Shown: piece by piece, positions 60,973-64,000 of the stretch | Numbering within the stretch: position 1 is the first letter of the stretch | How the letters are laid out: each line of letters begins with the position of its first letter | Source of the DNA: Marasmitruncus massiliensis | Lineage (GTDB): Bacteria; Bacillota; Clostridia; Oscillospirales; Ruminococcaceae | NCBI RefSeq assembly: GCF_900186535.1 | Contig: NZ_FYDE01000005.1 | Coordinates: forward strand, 1,774,895-1,838,894 | Direction of reading: 5' to 3' | DNA: 64,000 bases | Notes under the pieces: model-generated | What the model saw: the letters and a program-made list of their open reading frames with translations, nothing else | Databases searched by the model: none | What the model was told of the DNA's origin: nothing | Made by a program: the position numbers and the translations under genes

Positions 60973-63900
60973 AATTGTTGTGTTGCAATGCGTTCATGCA
61001 CAAGAGGCAGGACTATTTTGTCTATCTCTAAACGGAAATCGTTATCCTCAATATACTTTGTGCAGAAATCTTGATTTTGCTGCAGTCGAGCAATGACCAC
61101 ATCCATGATATTGTTTTCATAGGCTACTTGGAACATATCCATTGGATTCTTTGCACGGAGCTGCATTTCTGGGTTTTTAGCCATGTCCTCGACAAACTGC
61201 TCAATAACCTTATCCATTTCTGTAAATGTTGTGCCTAAACGTTCATTGAGTTTAGCAATGAGTTCACTAAGGGTAGCCTTTTCTTCTTCCGGCGGCAGCC
61301 CTGCACCGTGTCTACCTCCTGGTAGGACTCCAGTTTCATTTTCAAGTTGTATTTTGCCTTCAAAGATTTTCTGCAAACGATAGTATTGCAGAGCTACGTC
61401 ATTATCCAAGTTTGGAGTTTTGCTCTTACCATCCGCAGGAAGCTTGCGGAGCAAACACTTTGAAAAGGCACTAAACTTGTGCAGGTCAGAATCATTAAGC
61501 TTAATGATATGACAGATAAAAGAATACAGGCGGATAAACTTCCTCAAGGTGACCTTGAATTCTTTCTGTTCAAGCTCGCTTTCCATTGCACAATATCTGT
61601 CTATTGCGGGATCAAGATAGGGGCTGAGCTTTCCGAAGTCCAGCTCGGTTTGCTTTGCAGAATCTTTAAAAAAGATTCTTGCAAAGGATTTAACTTCTGA
61701 CTCCGTGTAAATGCGGTAGCCATCCAAAGTGGTTTTTAGATCATAGACCAAGTTAGGATCGGTAATGTCATCCACATCAGTGCGCTCATAATAAGGCTGG
61801 AACGCTTCGAAAATCTCCTCTTTGGTGTTTGCGAAATCGAGCACAAAGGTATCGCTTTTGCCATAGCACATACGGTTTAGGCGGGAAAGTGTCTGTACCG
61901 CTTTTACGCCAGACAGCTTCTTATCCACATACATAGTATGTAGCAGTGGCTGGTCAAACCCTGTTTGGTACTTTTCTGCTACCAATAAGATTTGATATTC
62001 TTCACCCTCAAAACGCTCTGGCAACTCGCTCTCTGCAAATTTGTTGAGCCCTGACTCAGTATAATCCGCACCATTGTCCTTAACTATTCCGGAGAAAGCG
62101 ACCAATACGCCGAGATCTTTATACTTCATCTTTTTTATGTATTTCAGGAACTCAAAATAGTATCTAACAGCATGAAGCCTTGAACCGGTAACCAGCATAG
62201 CCTTAGCTTTGCCACCAATTTCATGCTGAGTAACACTGCGAAAATGCTCAATGATGATTTCTGTTTTCTGCGCTAAATTGTGTGGATGCAAACTTAAAAA
62301 TTTACCCAAAGCCTTATTTGCCTTGCTTTTACCATAGAGAGGATCGTCCGCGATCTTTTTGCCCACTTGGAAATATGTTTGGTACGTCGTATAGTTTTCC
62401 AATACATCAAGGATAAATTTTTCCTCAATCGCCTGCCTCATACTGTACACATGAAAAGCATGCGGTAAGCCATCTGTCCCGCGAGTGCCAAAAATCTCCA
62501 GTGTTTTTTGCTTGGGCGTTGCAGTAAAGGCAAAGAAGGATAGATTCTGTTGAATGCCGTGACTTGCCATCTCTCTGGCTACTTCATCTTCACTGTCATC
62601 TGTCTGGCTCTCAATGCGAGCTTCTGTTTCTGCAAATTGATGGAGCTTTTCTTCAATCTCATCATCTCCCTTTGTTTCAATTTCCGCTAAAGCTTCCTTG
62701 AGCTTTTCACTCGCCTTGCCTGTTTGTGAGGAATGAGCTTCATCTACAATAACGGCGAATTTCTTTTCTGAGGAGTGCTCCACTTTATCCAAAATAAACG
62801 GAAAGGTCTGCAAGGTGGTGATGATAATTTTAGCATTGTTATTCAGGGCATCGGTAAGCTGCTTTGATTTAGATATACTGCTTTTTTCATCAATCCGTGC
62901 CACAACACCGTCTACATGCTCGAATTGATAAATGGTATCTTGCAACTGCCGATCCAACACTCGCCGGTCAGTAATGACAACAATGCTATTGAATACTACC
63001 TGACTTTCACTATCATGCAGCGTGGATAAATGATGTGCCAACCACGCAATTGAGTTTGATTTGCCCGAACCGGCAGAATGTTGAATCAAATAGTTATGCC
63101 CAGCACCGTTTTCCTTTGCATCAGAAATTAAAAGGCGAACGACTTCAAGCTGATGATAACGAGGGAAAATCAGACTTTCTTTCAACTTCCCTGTTTTTGT
63201 GTCCTCCTCTTTTTTGAGGTGGAGATATCGTTCGATAATGTCCAACAAGCTATCCTTTACAAGAACTTCTTCCCACAAATAAGCAGTACGGAAGCCATTA
63301 GGGTTGACCGGGTTTCCTGCACCACCATTGTTTCCCTTGTTGAACGGCAGAAAAACAGTACCCTTTCCTGCAAGTTTAGTGGTCATATATGCTTCTTCGG
63401 TATCAACCGCAAAATGCACCAATGCACCTCGCTTGAAAGCAAACAAGGTGTCTTTGTTGCTGCGGTCTTCCTCATACTGCTGGATGGCGTTGGAATAGCT
63501 TTGACCAGTAAGTGGATTTTTCAGCTCCAGTGTAACGATAGGCAGGCCGTTCAGCAAGAGGACTGTATCCACAGAATCCTTAGGCTTGGAAACGCTGTGA
63601 TGCACCTGCCGCATAACCGTTAAAATGTTTGCTTGGTAGCGTTCAACGGTAGTCTTGTTCATCTGGTTGGCGGGTTTAAAGTAGCACAAAGTAACTTCTA
63701 CACCCAAGTCTTTTACGCCGTGGCGCAGTACATCAAGGGTACCACGATTTTTCAGCTCGTCCGAAAGGCGCTTAATAAAGTTTTGCTGTACACGGTCTCC
63801 ATGCCGTTTGCAAAGACTTTCCCAAGACTTCGGCTGCGTATTTTGAATGAATCGCAATACAGTTTTTGTGTCCATGCCAAGCAATGCATCAAAGTTGGAG

Positions 63901-63986
63901 GGATTTCCTTTTTCATAGCCGCCAAAGGTTGTCAGGCTATATTCAATTTCTGTTTCAAATACTTTTTCTCTGGTATCCAATGCCAT
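60969..63986 (-). CDS. hsdR: Type I restriction enzyme R subunit
   Basis: 1005 aa. An N-terminal nuclease domain with the PD-ExK-like VLLLNGLPIVTLELKNP. A two-lobe helicase motor follows: Walker A QHSAGSGKSNSIAW, DEAH box VIVDEAHSSQTGK, motif III FFAFTATPKQ, motif VI in VQTLSRLNRM. The C-terminal helical HsdM/S-contact region is present. It cuts unmodified DNA after translocation, but needs HsdM and HsdS, which are not in the window and should lie to the right (upstream). The ATG at 63986 follows GGAGGG. The frame is intact. Confidence 0.94.
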   Translation of the reverse strand: MALDTREKVFETEIEYSLTTFGGYEKGNPSNFDALLGMDTKTVLRFIQNTQPKSWESLCKRHGDRVQQNFIKRLSDELKNRGTLDVLRHGVKDLGVEVTLCYFKPANQMNKTTVERYQANILTVMRQVHHSVSKPKDSVDTVLLLNGLPIVTLELKNPLTGQSYSNAIQQYEEDRSNKDTLFAFKRGALVHFAVDTEEAYMTTKLAGKGTVFLPFNKGNNGGAGNPVNPNGFRTAYLWEEVLVKDSLLDIIERYLHLKKEEDTKTGKLKESLIFPRYHQLEVVRLLISDAKENGAGHNYLIQHSAGSGKSNSIAWLAHHLSTLHDSESQVVFNSIVVITDRRVLDRQLQDTIYQFEHVDGVVARIDEKSSISKSKQLTDALNNNAKIIITTLQTFPFILDKVEHSSEKKFAVIVDEAHSSQTGKASEKLKEALAEIETKGDDEIEEKLHQFAETEARIESQTDDSEDEVAREMASHGIQQNLSFFAFTATPKQKTLEIFGTRGTDGLPHAFHVYSMRQAIEEKFILDVLENYTTYQTYFQVGKKIADDPLYGKSKANKALGKFLSLHPHNLAQKTEIIIEHFRSVTQHEIGGKAKAMLVTGSRLHAVRYYFEFLKYIKKMKYKDLGVLVAFSGIVKDNGADYTESGLNKFAESELPERFEGEEYQILLVAEKYQTGFDQPLLHTMYVDKKLSGVKAVQTLSRLNRMCYGKSDTFVLDFANTKEEIFEAFQPYYERTDVDDITDPNLVYDLKTTLDGYRIYTESEVKSFARIFFKDSAKQTELDFGKLSPYLDPAIDRYCAMESELEQKEFKVTLRKFIRLYSFICHIIKLNDSDLHKFSAFSKCLLRKLPADGKSKTPNLDNDVALQYYRLQKIFEGKIQLENETGVLPGGRHGAGLPPEEEKATLSELIAKLNERLGTTFTEMDKVIEQFVEDMAKNPEMQLRAKNPMDMFQVAYENNIMDVVIARLQQNQDFCTKYIEDNDFRLEIDKIVLPLVHERIATQQL

Positions 63987-64000
63987 TAGCTATCCCTCCG

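Noticed and set aside
60969-63986. A complete type I restriction system or defence island
   Set aside because: Only hsdR is inside the window; the partner genes cannot be seen, so no system-level claim is made.
1-64000. CRISPR array or cas genes
   Set aside because: No evenly spaced short repeats and no Cas-like proteins; the repeats seen are element ends, hairpins and one direct-repeat pair.

Overview
The window looks like a chromosome segment of an anaerobic, low-to-mid GC Clostridia (Oscillospiraceae-like) bacterium. The main signs are the [FeFe]-hydrogenase maturation genes hydE, hydG and hydF with their small ACT-like companion, a flavodiiron protein, a T-box leader, AGGAGG-type ribosome binding sites, lipoprotein-type binding proteins and a YesM/AraC two-component pair. 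This placement is inferred from gene content; no rRNA is present.

Region 1 (1-8.9 kb): a minus-strand operon encodes a lipoprotein binding protein, two permeases and two ATPases of the NitT/TauT (SsuABC-like) ABC family, followed by a sulfatase that runs off the left edge. It diverges from a plus-strand YesM-type histidine kinase and an AraC-type response regulator, which probably control it. The two ATPases are unequal: one has an altered signature motif, the other has lost its switch histidine, and in a heterodimer both losses would fall in the same ATP site. Region 2 (8.8-10.8 kb): an IS3 remnant, a membrane-anchored thioredoxin-like protein and an IS200-type element.

Region 3 (10.8-21.3 kb): an RpiR regulator diverges from an operon of FAD oxidoreductase, ion-transporter-superfamily permease, hydantoinase/oxoprolinase A-like protein and a small HEFFH putative metalloprotease. 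A good promoter with a palindrome just downstream lies between them. Then come a radical-SAM methylthiotransferase-like gene broken and joined to the tail of a surface protein, and a D-lyxose-isomerase-like cupin with a PfkB sugar kinase. Region 4 (21.5-38.1 kb): accessory DNA ending at an intact tRNA-Pro. It holds a phage baseplate-J fragment, an integrase fragment, a small resolvase, a probable oriT with mobC and a frameshifted relaxase, a large serine recombinase, a RelB/RelE pair, then after a tRNA-Pro 3'-half copy a cargo segment (acetyltransferase, peptide deformylase, hydrolase, a response regulator without its phosphorylation site, an MMPL exporter with a secreted partner and a TetR regulator, and an RHS scrap). 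The repeated right ends suggest two elements stacked at one tRNA.

Region 5 (38.2-50.8 kb): thymidine kinase; a potABCD polyamine operon behind a structured leader that can pair with the potA ribosome binding site; a Cys/Gly-rich small membrane protein; a ClpC-type unfoldase; a HAD phosphatase; a T-box leader whose specifier reads AUC (Ile), controlling an XRE-cupin regulator and an acyl-CoA synthetase; and a flavodiiron protein. Region 6 (51-64 kb): a MerR-like/GPP34-like pair between two direct repeats, tRNA-Ser, a polar amino-acid ABC importer, the hyd maturation cluster, a GNAT enzyme and an HsdR restriction subunit whose partners would lie beyond the right edge.
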